A DNA stretch of 58,926 nt from Nemertoderma westbladi. Its lineage: Eukaryota > Xenacoelomorpha > Nemertodermatida > Nemertodermatidae. The stretch is taken from positions 1 to 58,926 of the forward strand of contig JAUCBJ010008163.1 of the NCBI GenBank assembly GCA_032718475.1, in the 5' to 3' direction. A program made the position numbers and the translations under genes. The number at the start of each line of letters is the position of its first letter. The first letter of the stretch is position 1. A model generated the notes under the pieces. It ran no database searches. It saw nothing but the letters and a program-made list of their open reading frames with translations, and was not told where the DNA came from. Of this stretch, positions 35,604 to 46,372 are shown in pieces.

Positions 35604-36032
35604 CCCTATCCATACCGGGGGGGGGGGACTTTTGGAGACGCACTTTATTTGATAGCTTGGTTCAAAGCCAAACCACATTTATTGCAAGTGAAATTCCGTT
35701 ACTTTTCCTAAAATTTATTATTCTTTATCTTAAAACAAAAATTAATTTTCATATTATTATTTATGACCATGAAAATGACTCGTAAACTGACCTGTCTCTG
35801 AAACTGTCATATTATTGCTGAACTATTATAGGCGGGAAATTTAAAATTCAATCAATTTAATATAAATTTAAAATCAATTTAAACATAATTATAGTAAATA
35901 AATATTATATTTCAGCATTAGTGTGTGGCATATTTGGATAGAGGAATAAATTTTGTATCTAAAACTTTTTACTTTAAAGTAATATCATCACACTACACAA
36001 AGTTATATGCTTCCAAACTTTACGTCCCCAAA

Positions 36033-36068
<36 letters not shown>

Positions 36069-36103
36069 GTTTGAGCGTCTAAAGTACCCCGGTATGGATA
36101 GGG
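35604..36103. mobile_element. 500-bp MITE with 17-bp TIR and TTAA target sites (piggyBac-like)
   Basis: The left end is ccctatccataccgggg (35604-35620), exactly inverted at 36087-36103. TTAA lies on both sides (35600-35603, 36104-36107). TTAA targeting with a CCC terminus is typical of piggyBac-group elements; Kolobok also uses TTAA. There is no transposase. Inner ends share aaaagtccccc/ggggacttttgg inverted. The left arm has an 11-G run and the right arm a 29-C run (36036-36064). Confidence 0.85.
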
Positions 36104-36183
36104 TTAAATAAATATTTTGTTTTGTCGCACGCGTGTAAAGTAACACTTTACAGGCCACTCGTGATATTATACTACAATATTTA

Positions 36184-39100
36184 ATGGCTAATTCCGAGTC
36201 TCTTACAGTAAATTCGGAAGAGAACTCGATTCCTCCGCCGATTCTACCCCGGCGAAAGAAGAAAACCGAATCGAAAACACCACCGAGGAAAACGAGCCAG
36301 TCGGATATTTACATAAACAATCCGGATCAGAACGAAGTTGTGGCAGAAAACCTGGTTGAGGTAGTCAAGGATCACGTTGAAAGTGTTACTGAGACAGGGG
36401 GGATTCTAGACAAAATCCTCAGCTATTTGTGAACAAAAATTAAACATGTTTTATTGACTCCCGTTTATTGTTTTGGTTAGAATTAGTAAAGTTATCGGTA
36501 AACGTGAATCACGAAACATCTGAGTCAAAGTGAAGGTTCATCTCTCTTGGCAGTTACTTATAATTGCAAGGGACTAAGTTACACATAAAGAGGCCGTCAC
36601 TACAATCCCAAGTAAGAGTAACTTTCACTATCCAACCTTTTGCTTTAGACCACCAGCAGTACAGCTGGGTGGCATGAAGATATTTCCTTAGATTTAAACA
36701 ACTTTACGAAACCGGGGCTCGAACTCACGAAAATCCGGTTGGAAGACAGGTGCTCTGAACACCTGGACAATCTTAACATTGGGAACTTTAGATTTTAGAT
36801 TTTAGAAGAATTGATTAGAAACCTGAAATCCACTCCTTTCCCATTAATTTATAATTAACATTATTTTGAATTCGTCCAAACTGGATTTGCGCTAATAGTC
36901 CCCCTTGTCTCAACTGATGAGGTCGAACAACCAGAAAATAAACTTTTGTGCGAGAAATCTCGTTTTATGTCCTCGGGGGCTCTCGTATCGCAACGAGTGT
37001 TTCCGAAACTCTGTTCGTCCGGTATGGTTCTCTATAAACTCGTCAACTTTCCTGACCAAATCGGAAAAACTCCGGAAAAACCAAGGGTTAAACCCGCGAA
37101 CTTCCCGGAAAAACACGATCAACCAATCATAGACGAGCTCTATGTAAACAACGAGGCGCACTCCGAAAGTGGAAACTCTGCACGCAGTACCAGCAAGAGT
37201 AGCCAATCATGGCACATAAGAATCTCCGAAGATAATGTCTCAGATAAGTTAGTTTATTGTTATAATAGTATAGGCCTAGACGTTGGCCTATTAAGTAATT
37301 ATTTCTAAAAATATTTAAAACATACTATATTAGGCATTATGTACATACAGTATGTAGTAACGGTACAGTTACATAATATCGCCCTACACCACAAATAGAG
37401 TCCACACCTCCATCCACAGTTTGCTATTAATAGCCTATCATCAGCCATATTCTTCCGTTCTAAGGCAAATCCATGTAAATCTAATTTGACGAAAATGAGA
37501 TATTGGTATCATCTTACGTCGAGCTCTATCTGATGGTAGAACTTAATAGAATCTTAATCTAAACTCTAAAGGGGCTAAAATGGGGGTAGAATGTAAAACT
37601 GCTTTAGGGTAATTCCATGTGACTCCTGGGACAGAGAGGCCAAAGGTTGCTCCATTTGAACATGGTTTAAGGAGATGTATAACAAGCATATGTAAAACTT
37701 GCTATTGGAATGCAACCATGGATAATGTAGGCTGCAAAATTAATAAAGAACATCATGATATGAATCATTTGAACCATTTTGTGAGCGTTTTTATGCGTGT
37801 GACTACGGGGACATGAAAAAAGACACGAATTTTCGACCGTTTTTTTATTTATTTGCTGTCAGCAGCCATCGAAAGATACTGGTTTCAATGATATTTTATG
37901 TTGCCACATCACAACCAAAGTTTGTTTTTAGAGTATTCCCGAGTTCAAAGGGTAATTGGCGTTGCTGCAGCAGAGATTGCTGAGTGTGACTGCTGGGACG
38001 TGACTACCGGGACAGCATGTCCCATTTTACAATATAGTTCAAAAATCCTAATTATAACCATGTGTGATTGAAGTGAATACATGTTTATACGAAAATAATA
38101 ATTTTAATCCCATGAATTCAATAAATCCCTAGATTAGCTGTGAATTTGGATTTGTTGTGACTTCTGGGACATTGATCTATATTTGATAAGTTAGCCCGTT
38201 AGTCCAGTATTAGAGCACGATCTCGGTGTACCGAGATATAAGGAACTAAAATCAAGTAGTATTACAACGACAATCGAGAGAGAGATATTACATTTAATCA
38301 CGAAATTAGTCAATTTACTGATAATAATTTGTGACTACCGGGACAATTTATCATACTAATTTATCATTATCATTCAATTTATCTAATCTGGCATGTGTCC
38401 ATCAACAAATGACCCAATATCAAAACGATACAGTTTCTGACTCCTCACAGTACCACCCATAGGCGTAGGTCTTGCCAACACCTTTACTACTGAGCGATGC
38501 GGCTGCAACCCAAACTCTGACTCTAGCTTGATGGTCGCTGATCCAGGGAGTTTTATATCACTGCGAATGCGAGAAGCAAACTGCACTTCAAGTTCCCCCT
38601 CCTCACGAATCTCAACTAACCACGATATGGCACCCATATTAAGTTTAAATTATCCTCCTTTTTTATATATTGCTCTGCTGGTAAAGGGTGTAAACTGCGA
38701 TCGCGATGGGTTTTAGTGACTTCCTGGACAGGAAAAATTAATTTTTTTGCAATAATGGCACAATTTTGCACAGATTGATGTGCCTATAACTTTCCTATAA
38801 AGTAATTTCATTGTTTGAATACGTGCGACTTTCTATGTATAAGAAATATAGACAATTGTGTGACATGTGTTGAAATGTGACTCGCGGGACAAAATTTTAT
38901 CACTCATTGCTACATCCAATGTTAACACTACGATGTAATAATTTATATGCAGTGGAGACCCATGTCATACATTAGGAAAATCTGCCACTGTTTGCCACAT
39001 ACACTCCGATTTATTTTCTTAATGGAAACTTTTCATACTATTTTGTGACTTCCGGGACACGATTTCAGGGATGTTTTTGAGTGCCATGCTCTGCTTTTAT

Positions 39101-42100
39101 ACAGTATGTAGCTCAGGCCTAAATCTCTAGTATATGAAAGGTGTACATATTGCCTGTTTGTAAACAAAAAATATTCGTTCCAGTCTGCAATCTAGTACTA
39201 TTGCTTAGCATATTATATTTACATACCGTTTTTCACTACGACTTAAAAACATGTTGCCTTTACTTTAAAACATCGAAAAAATTTTAATGTTGCATTAAAA
39301 GTGATATGTTCTCCATTTTCATACATTTCAACTATCCCCAGCACCGATTTCATAACAAATTTTGATGATTCCGGACTTTTATATTCCCATGGTCGTGTCC
39401 CATTTTCTGTGGAATTGCCCTTTATATGAATTTGTTATAAGGCGTAATAAGGCAGAACCATGTAACTCTCATGTAATAATGACATTCCATGTAACTTAAC
39501 TATAAGCCTATACCATGTATCTCATGCGAGATACATTGTTTTGGCTTAAGAACATCTGTGGAAATTTATATATTTTTCATGATGATGTAATATAGGTAAA
39601 TATACGGCACTGGTTAGAATTTGTGAGGTAAATCCCTGTAACTCGAAAATAAAAATAAAATACATTTTTTAAATAGCTACTGTAGCTTAAGTTTGGAGCT
39701 CTTAGACTCTCTAGGTATCTAAATATACTATTTGACTAATCTTTAGTGTTGAAAAGTTCACACAGACATTCACATATTTTCGTGCAGATCGGTTAACTTT
39801 AGATTGATTTTTCTCAAAACTCGATTATTTGAGTTACATGGTTTTGCCTTAGGAGGGCAGTTTTAGACCATATCTAATTACAGACGTTTCAGGAATGGCA
39901 TTGGCTGACCAGTCCACCATGTTTCATCTCTCTCCAGCCGGTGCCATAGAGAAGGATCAGGCGCAGATTGATAAGTTCTACGATGACTGTTATAAGATGA
40001 CACAGAGGTTCTACCACCTCGCATCAGTACAAGAATCACTAATTGGGGGGAATTAGCCTGCTGAATATCCACTCTCCATGTCCATTTACCAATACCATAT
40101 GCTCAAACCTTTCTTATTCCTCAAGACTTCCCATACAGTGTATGGGAATACAGCATAGAGCATACATGTAGGTCCCTTGTTTCCGTAAATTGTCTCAAAC
40201 TATTAGACTACAAAAGATACAAACTGAAAGTAAATTAAATTAATGACAATGCAACTAACATCATATATTTGCAGAGTTAATGAAATCTATGGGGAAACGG
40301 TTGTAAATGAACCTAACGATCCTCAATTAGTTGTTACAGACAAAGGGAGTGAGTGTGTGTCGCCAAGCGTGGGCCTAACCAACACAGTCAGTAATAAGGA
40401 GCATTCAGACCAACAGGATGACTCTCCTCAGTCTCAACCTCAGGATGCAGGAGCCGTTGGTCAACAGTCTATGAGTAGTAAACAAAATTCACTTAACAGA
40501 CATTTAGCAAAGATAAATGGAAACACTCAATTTCCAACTGGAAATTCGGTATTGGATAGGCCATTACCACAACCGCCATCCGCTCATTCACCTTCTAACA
40601 GACCTGTTTCTTACTCCCCAACCGAGCAGCCAGTTCCGGATAGACCACTACCTCAACCGACACAGACAGACAATGTTTATTTACAACCGGAGGAGGCCCG
40701 ACAATCGATCTCGAGTCAGCGTTGGTCTATCGATGTGGGTGGAACGGAGTCTACTACAGGTTCAGATACTATCAAAAGAAATAGAGAGGTGGGTGAAATG
40801 GATTGTTATAATTAATGGAAACAGGTGAGAAGTTAGGTTGGTGGTGATAATTAATGGAAACAGGTGAGAAGTTAGGTCGGTGGTGATAATTAATGGAAAC
40901 AGGTGAGAAGTTAGGTCGGTGGTGATAATTAATGGAAACAGGTGAGAAGTTAGGTCGGTGGTGATAATTAATGGAAACAGCTGAGTAGTTAGGTCGGTGG
41001 TGATAATTAATGGAAACAGGTGAGAATTTAGGTCGGTGGTGATAATTAATGGAAACAGGTGAGAAGTTATGTGTAGGTCGGTGGTAGTCCCCTTAAGTTG
41101 ATTAGTATTATAAGGCTAGCTGTTGTTTTATGTTTTTCCATTATGGATTTAATGATTGATAGACTGGTCTCAAGGGATTGTAATTAAATTCCTCATTAAA
41201 TTCACAGGCAGGTATCGGCATTAAGAAAAAAATAGCTAATAAAGGAGTTAATGTGTTTCGAGTTGCTAAGGAGACGAAGGATAAAATGGTGAAGCAAGCC
41301 GAGAAGGTGACGAGCTATTTAGCCTCAAAAGTTAGTATTTTTTTGTAATAATTTAATAACTAGTTTCTATCGTATATCTATCTAAATTCATCATCAAATA
41401 AAGAGGTGAGTTGTGGTGGTGAGTACTGGCAACATTTTTAAATGTATAACTGAAGCCCTAGTCGCCAGAGCTAGACTATACATTTTATAGTTTTACCTGA
41501 TTGTGCTTAATTTTCAGAAATGGTTACCTACTTTTTTGGAATCAGCATGTTTGATTACACGTGAAAGAATTCGAAAATAATTTTTGTTTCGCACAGGAAA
41601 AGTTTTCAAAAAATGCACATTTGTTTATTACAATAATTCATACCAGATGAACAATTATTGCAAAACTATAAAAATTGCTCGAACTTTATTATTGCAAAAA
41701 CGACAAGGTTTCAGTTTGATACCAAAAACGAATTGGTTGAAAAATGGCTGAGGTAAAGTGATTTGAAAATGAAAAAATACCATTCCGAGATAATTGCCTT
41801 TAAAGCTTGAACCTTCCCGCTCAAAACTATATGTAAGAATGACTGTAAATATATAACCAATAAGAAAGCATCACAACTTGCTAACATTTTTACATTTTCC
41901 GGGTCGCTTTATTAGTTTTCACATTTGATGCCTTCCAAACCGTCTGTTGTCCTAACCGTCGTCGGCTGTCGGGTATATATGGACGGAAGACCGAGATGCA
42001 TACAGACAGAAATGGCAATGCTATCAAATTTGAAAACTGACATCGGAAGTGAAGACACAGACCAAGAAATCGCTGTATAATTTGTTAAACATACAGTAGA

Positions 42101-43528
42101 GTGCTTTCTAACGTTTTAATAATTCTCGTTGGGCATAGTTTTTACCAAAGTTCAGGTGGGATCGCATTGGTGACCTCCGGGTTGGAAGTCTGACGTTCTA
42201 ACCTTTCCGCTAGTGGCTCAGGTAAAAGATAGACCTGCAAATACTACCTGATACTTTGTATTGTCGCAATTTAAGTCCTCATGGGCCATCCATCTGTCAA
42301 TACCATCAGCTACTGTACAACAGCAACAACTGTGCTCAATCCCACTGTACTTGGCCGTACATCAACAAAAAATTTTAATGTTTTGGCAGACATACCGACA
42401 GTCACCCATCTCGAGACGTAAAAGATATTTTGCAAAGTGGGATTCAGATTTGAAATCCTTTTAAGATTTGCTTTAGATGCTTGAAACGGGTCTGTGAATA
42501 ACTACGATGGTCCATTAAAGTTGTTTAATGTAAACGGTGTTGAATAGTGAAGAGTTGACGGCATCCAATTTAGATAAACATGGTGAAATCGTAAATTAAA
42601 TATAAATCTTTATTTGTAGATGGAAAGATACGAAGCGGCGACGTCTCAATCGTCAAATGAAAAATCGGTTCCCGGTAGCTCAAAAAAGAAAACTGAGCCG
42701 AAATTATTTGTGAAGCAAATCAAAGGAAAAGTTTCTGGGTTAAAGTTAGTATAACTAATATTATAATTTATTAAATTTAGTATAACTTAAATATATATTT
42801 ATTCCATTAAGTTGTTTTACTGTTGACAATTAGGGTATTTACCAATAATGATGGCTTTTCAAAGTTATAGCATATATAGAAATAGCCTTCAGATTCAAAA
42901 CCCACCACCACCAGCTGGATTGATCTGTCGGTGCCTAGCAACTAAAAAAACAATTGCAATCATATAGTATTCCAGTAAAACCGTTCTTATAATAATACTA
43001 GCAGGCAATACCCGAGGCATGTTACCCGGTATTTCCCGCTACCGGCATAGGCCTACTGGCGTACTGGTACCGGTATAGGCCTACTGACGTACCGGTACTT
43101 AGTACCGGTACCGAACGTGAATTAAACTTTTCGAAAAGTGGCCTATAACGACCGCTGGTTAAAGTTATACACAGATGCCAAGTTCCAGCGCAATCCCTCC
43201 GCCCGTTTTGGAGGAGTTCGAACACAGAGAGAGAATTTGATTTTTATAGGTATAGATAAGATATCCATACCAGCGTATGTTCTGATACTGTAAAGTTATT
43301 TCTTAATCGTTATATTTTAGTTTGAAAGGATTTCAGCGCGTCCGTTCGGAATCCGGGCAGTCGGCTCAATTGGAACTGGGATCGGAGGACGAAGACGAAG
43401 ACGACGGCAACTACGGAGACGTGGAGGTTTGCGAGAACGATGAGGACGACGGTCACTATGGGGACGTAGGGGTGGAGACGGGGTCCCAGCTGTCCGAGGA
43501 GATAGACCAGCTATATGAAGCAATGTAA
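36184..43528 (+). CDS. Uncharacterised multi-tyrosine, proline-rich docking/adaptor-like protein (6 exons)
   Basis: Proposed exons are 36184-36360, 36922-37247, 40275-40788, 41208-41330, 42620-42744 and 43321-43528 (stop). Every junction has GT/AG and phases agree (0, 2, 0, 0, 2), giving 1473 nt and 490 aa. I do not recognise the family. Visible features: PPPILPRRKKK at 17-27 (SH3-ligand-like); acidic-context tyrosines Y43 (YINN), Y133 (YVNN), Y173 (IYGET), Y303 (VYLQP), Y453 and Y468 (both YGDV), Y487 (LYEAM); two DRPLPQP boxes at 262-268 and 290-296; a basic helix at 340-380; and an acidic run near 443-450. YxN is the known GRB2-SH2 consensus, so a signalling scaffold is inferred. There is no membrane segment or catalytic domain. 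The frame is also open upstream to a possible acceptor at 36154, so the gene could have earlier exons. The start and the 5' edge of exon 2 are the weakest parts. Confidence 0.62.
36922..37247 (+). CDS. Docking-like gene exon 2
   Basis: This exon encodes the Lys/Pro-rich stretch and the DELYVNNEA motif, then a Ser-rich tail. Its donor aa|gttagt is the same type used by exons 4 and 5 of this gene and by ubiquilin. The acceptor gatgag at 36916-36921 follows a pyrimidine tract and fits phase 0 from exon 1. Another acceptor, gctaatag ending at 36898, would need a phase-1 upstream exon. Confidence 0.55.
37607..39420. mobile_element. 1.8-kb TIR element with repeated GTGACT-N3-GGGAC words
   Basis: The left end gggtaattccatgtgactcc is mirrored by the right end ...tgtggaattgccc; the outer 11 bp match with one mismatch. 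Flanking direct repeats TTTA are at 37603-37606 and 39421-39424. About nine copies of GTGACT-N3-GGGAC (some with one mismatch) occur near 37618, 37798, 37984, 37998, 38155, 38330, 38717, 38877 and 39046, all on the + strand. A minus-strand frame 38637-38383 (84 codons) lies inside but shows no motif I know. It is probably a degenerate or non-autonomous DNA transposon of unresolved family. Confidence 0.68.
39450..39849. mobile_element. 400-bp TIR element next to the previous one
   Basis: The left end aggcagaaccatgtaactc is inverted at the right end as gagttacatggttttgcct, one mismatch in 19 bp, with TA on both sides (39448-39449 and 39850-39851). The inner word catgtaact recurs. The ends resemble those of the neighbouring 1.8-kb element (shared ccatgtRact). 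Confidence 0.7.
39880..40060 (+). pseudogene. Possible LINE endonuclease remnant
   Basis: The + strand reads STMFHLSPAGAIEKDQAQID then KFYDDCYKM, like the segment between endonuclease motifs in LINEs (YAPT...EIDKFYDDL). It is very short and low in certainty. Confidence 0.35.
40275..40788 (+). CDS. Docking-like gene exon 3 (proline-rich)
   Basis: The acceptor tatatttgcag precedes 40275, and its first base completes a split Lys codon. It encodes EIYGETVV, a Gln/Ser-rich low-complexity stretch, the two DRPLPQP boxes and DNVYLQP. The donor GAG|gtgggt is at 40789. Without splicing the frame ends at 40815. Confidence 0.68.
40808..41078 (+). repeat. 39-bp minisatellite, about 7 copies, each with a donor-like site
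   Basis: The unit contains attaatggaaacaggtgagaa followed by gttaggtcggtggtgata. It starts 19 bp after the exon 3 donor of the docking-like gene. The word cag|gtgaga matches the animal 5' splice consensus; one unit has cagctgag instead. Confidence 0.92.
41208..41330 (+). CDS. Docking-like gene exon 4
   Basis: Exactly 41 codons in phase 0 between acceptor aattcacag and donor aaa|gttagt. It encodes a basic helix (GIGIKKKIANKGVNVFRVAK, then ETKDKMVKQAEKV). It is too short to appear as a long open frame by itself; it is supported by its splice sites and phase. Confidence 0.62.
41735..41835 (-). repeat. Dispersed repeat, inverted relative to 44765-44870
   Basis: The segment containing attccgagataattg ... 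aaccttcccgctcaaa is an imperfect inverted match of gagcgggaaggtt ... aattatctcggaat at 44765-44870. One copy is in an intron of the docking-like gene and the other is downstream of it. Confidence 0.55.
42620..42744 (+). CDS. Docking-like gene exon 5
   Basis: The acceptor tatttgtag precedes 42620 and the donor is aa|gttagt. It encodes a Ser/Lys-rich segment (MERYEAATSQ, then GSSKKKTEPKLF) in frame with exons 4 and 6. Confidence 0.6.
43321..43528 (+). CDS. Docking-like gene terminal exon (acidic tail)
   Basis: The acceptor ttatattttag precedes 43321. It encodes LKGFQRVRSE, an Asp/Glu run, two YGDV repeats (spaced 15 residues), and the C-terminus EEIDQLYEAM. GC-rich codon use contrasts with the AT-rich flanks. 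A candidate AATAAA lies near 44263. Confidence 0.68.
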
Positions 43529-44423
43529 CACTCTTAAAACGCAGTCACCCACAACGTGGCTCGCCCCACATACACTAAGATCACAAGTCGAGTGATGCAA
43601 CGTAATTTTCTGAGCTCTGTGATTTTCTGAGATGTAAAAGGAACAATAATCACAGACTAACTTACTGTATTGATATCAAAGTGTGGGATATTTAAGGAAC
43701 ACTTTTATAAATGTCTACAATTTCTCTTGAAATTGAAATATTCTGAGTTTAAACAGTACGGTCAGAAAATATGGCTAAACATTTGTTTTTTCAAAAGTTA
43801 TTGTTTGTATTATTGTTAAATGTAAACGATTGTAAACTATAGATTACATCAAAAAAGGTTGTATTTTTTTCGCGACGATCGGCCAAATAATTGAATTCCC
43901 CGGGAGAGCGCATCGATTTCGGTTAATTAGAGTAGGCCTACAGATCATCTCCTCATTTCTATGTTCTATTATGATTATGATGCACCTTCTTCATCTCTCA
44001 CCTGAATTCGCCACTGAGACAGGCTACATGGAGTTCTTCTTATAAATAGAATTAAGACCAAACACTTGACAGTTCACAAACGGTAAACTCTTGAGAGGAA
44101 TTGTATATTTTTTAAACTGAATTTGGGTTGATCTAATTTTGAAATATTGTTGAGATATTGGGGTATTTTTTAGGCTTCCATAAGTGCATTGACCCGGGGG
44201 CCCTTATTTTATTTATAAATTGTTATAATTTTAGCTCTTGGTTATCGTGGTGTAATCATTATAAATAAAGTTAAGTGTGTAAGGAAACTCCTTCAGTAAA
44301 CGTTACTGAAGATATATCTTTCGTCATGGGGGTGAGAATATCAAAAGTTTAACTTGAAATGTATATTGATAATTACTAGAACAATAACTACTACTGTAAA
44401 TAATAAAACTTACCTTAAGGGGT

Positions 44424-44442
44424 GGGGGGGGGGGGGGGGGGG
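44424..44442. repeat. Poly-G tract (19)
   Basis: An uninterrupted run of 19 G. Confidence 0.9.
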
Positions 44443-45204
44443 TACGCCCTCCTTGGGTAAAATTTTCACATTTTTGGTTTTCTATTTCATCTGATGCAGA
44501 ATTTAATGGGGAGTTCAAATCTTAAAACGGTTTGGCGAGATCTTTTTTAATTCTCGAGTTGTCGCTGTCTATCAGTTTGTCCGTCAAAATTCAGTCGGCA
44601 GACAGACAAACAAACTGTCAGGCAGGCATATTAGATACAACCAAACATTAAAACTGACATCGAAATTACATCACCGACCCCGAAAACCCCCATGTTGATA
44701 ATTTTAGTGAGTTGGTATGAAGCCATAGTGTCAAACATTACTGACCGATTAACAGACTACAGACAGTCAGGTTTGAGCGGGAAGGTTTTAACAAAGCAAA
44801 TTATCTCGGAATTACATTTCACGATATTTCCATTTTTCAAAATACATTACAGTACTACTCCTCTGCTGTTTTTCGCCCAAATTCAATAATTGGTGGCTCG
44901 TTTGAAAGGTTTTTTGAATATCTTGAAAAATTATCCAGCACTTTTTTGAATTTTTTTTTAATATTATTGAAAATTTTAATTAATTTTAATTAATAATTAA
45001 ATTAATTTACTTAAAAATTAAAATTTAAAAAATCGGCTGGATAATTATTTTAGAATCGAAGGCGCTGAGTCCAAAAAAAATGGTTTCAAAAAAATTGGAT
45101 AAATATTAAGGGATAGTACTTAGTGTTTTTAGTGAAATATTTAATTCCGCCACTCGCCGCTAGAAAAATTTTACTCTTAGTACTTATATTCTTAATTAAA
45201 TTTA

Positions 45205-45432
45205 ATTTATTTAATTAACTGCTATTATCTTAGCTTCTCGAAGGCCACACGGAAATTCAACTTGGAAAATTTCTAAACTTTGCCAAACTACATGTGTACC
45301 ACGTTTGGATAGATTTCATCGAGATTTGGCTGAGTTATTAACTTTTAAAATTGGACGCGACAGACACACCGATTGAGTTAATGGTACCCGTATGATAAGC
45401 TCGTTTACTTTCGTGGCTCGCCCCACATCTAT
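45205..45432. repeat. Dispersed repeat, second copy of 18590-18790 family
   Basis: Matches from cttctcgaaggcca through gctgagttattaac and ends with cgtggctcgccccaca, as in the first copy, with scattered substitutions. Confidence 0.75.
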
Positions 45433-46343
45433 GTAGGGTAGCTCAGTCATATATAAAATTCCTACGGGGTCATACCTAGGCTGGAGCCCGTATTATCATG
45501 TGGTTTTTACAAAGAGAGGCCATTGATTTCTTCAATTAATGTTGTCTCAAACAGTTTCATAGGCCGGATAGATTTTACGAAAGATAAACAATTAAATGAA
45601 TAAGATTGATTACTCAGACGACTGTAACTTATGTAGCTTCAGCGCTACTTTCATGTCTAAAGTTTAGAATGTGGCAATAAACAGACTCCTATATAATGTA
45701 ATGTAAAGTATAAGGGCATGGCATTTCAGTAATTATAAGCCTACGTATTAATTGTACAGCAACAGTGTCGCTGAGACTGATTACTCCCGACTCGACTGAT
45801 TGATTATCTCATATTATTCTAGAGCAAATAAATTGTTCAAAGTTCATATTAAATCAACCACTCTGATCATTGGGAAAGTAAAACAACAAATTTGACTTTC
45901 ACAAATGTTATTTAAGCTAATATTATTACAATAATTATTACTATTCGTTATTGTTTCATTTGGATAAAAGTTTATGTTTTTTACTATTTTTATTTAATTA
46001 TAATTCATGTATTTTTCTTTGATTAAATTTTCGAATACAATATCGATATAGGCCATACAGCAGTAGGAACCTTTAATCATTAAAACCATCCACTACAGTA
46101 TTATATTTACTTTTAGTGTAGGGTAGTAAGTGAATCAGAAAAGTACTGTAGCCTCCTACGAGGGACGTTTCTTAGGATTAGGACGAATAGGGTTGGTGCG
46201 CGAAAAAATTGTTGGGCTAGAAACAATCGAATAATGGGTAACAAGGTGACCTGAATAGACTGGCGGGTGTGTTTTTTTTGTAAAAACACGAGGTCGAAAT
46301 GGCGGGATTAAGTTAGCCCGAGAAGCTAATTTTGAAAATCGGC

Positions 46344-46372
46344 TGTGATTGGATGCTACATATTTGACGTCA
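46344..46372 (+). promoter_or_regulatory. Inverted CCAAT box plus CRE, candidate promoter
   Basis: ATTGG at about 46348-46352 and a perfect TGACGTCA at 46365-46372 lie about 510 bp upstream of the claudin-like ATG. Both are common proximal promoter elements. No TATA box was found between them and the ATG. Confidence 0.35.

Larger units (their letters stand above)
37248..40274. other. Intron of docking-like gene
   Basis: A 3-kb intron that carries two terminal-inverted-repeat elements (37607-39420 and 39450-39849) and a small LINE endonuclease-like remnant at about 39880-40060. Confidence 0.55.

Noticed and set aside
36946-37308. Stand-alone 120-codon gene starting at 36946
   Set aside because: The start would be TTG and the end runs into intron. 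The same frame fits well as exon 2 (36922-37247) of the docking-like gene.
43317-43523. Minus-strand Arg/Pro-rich frame
   Set aside because: Antisense of the acidic terminal exon of the docking-like gene.
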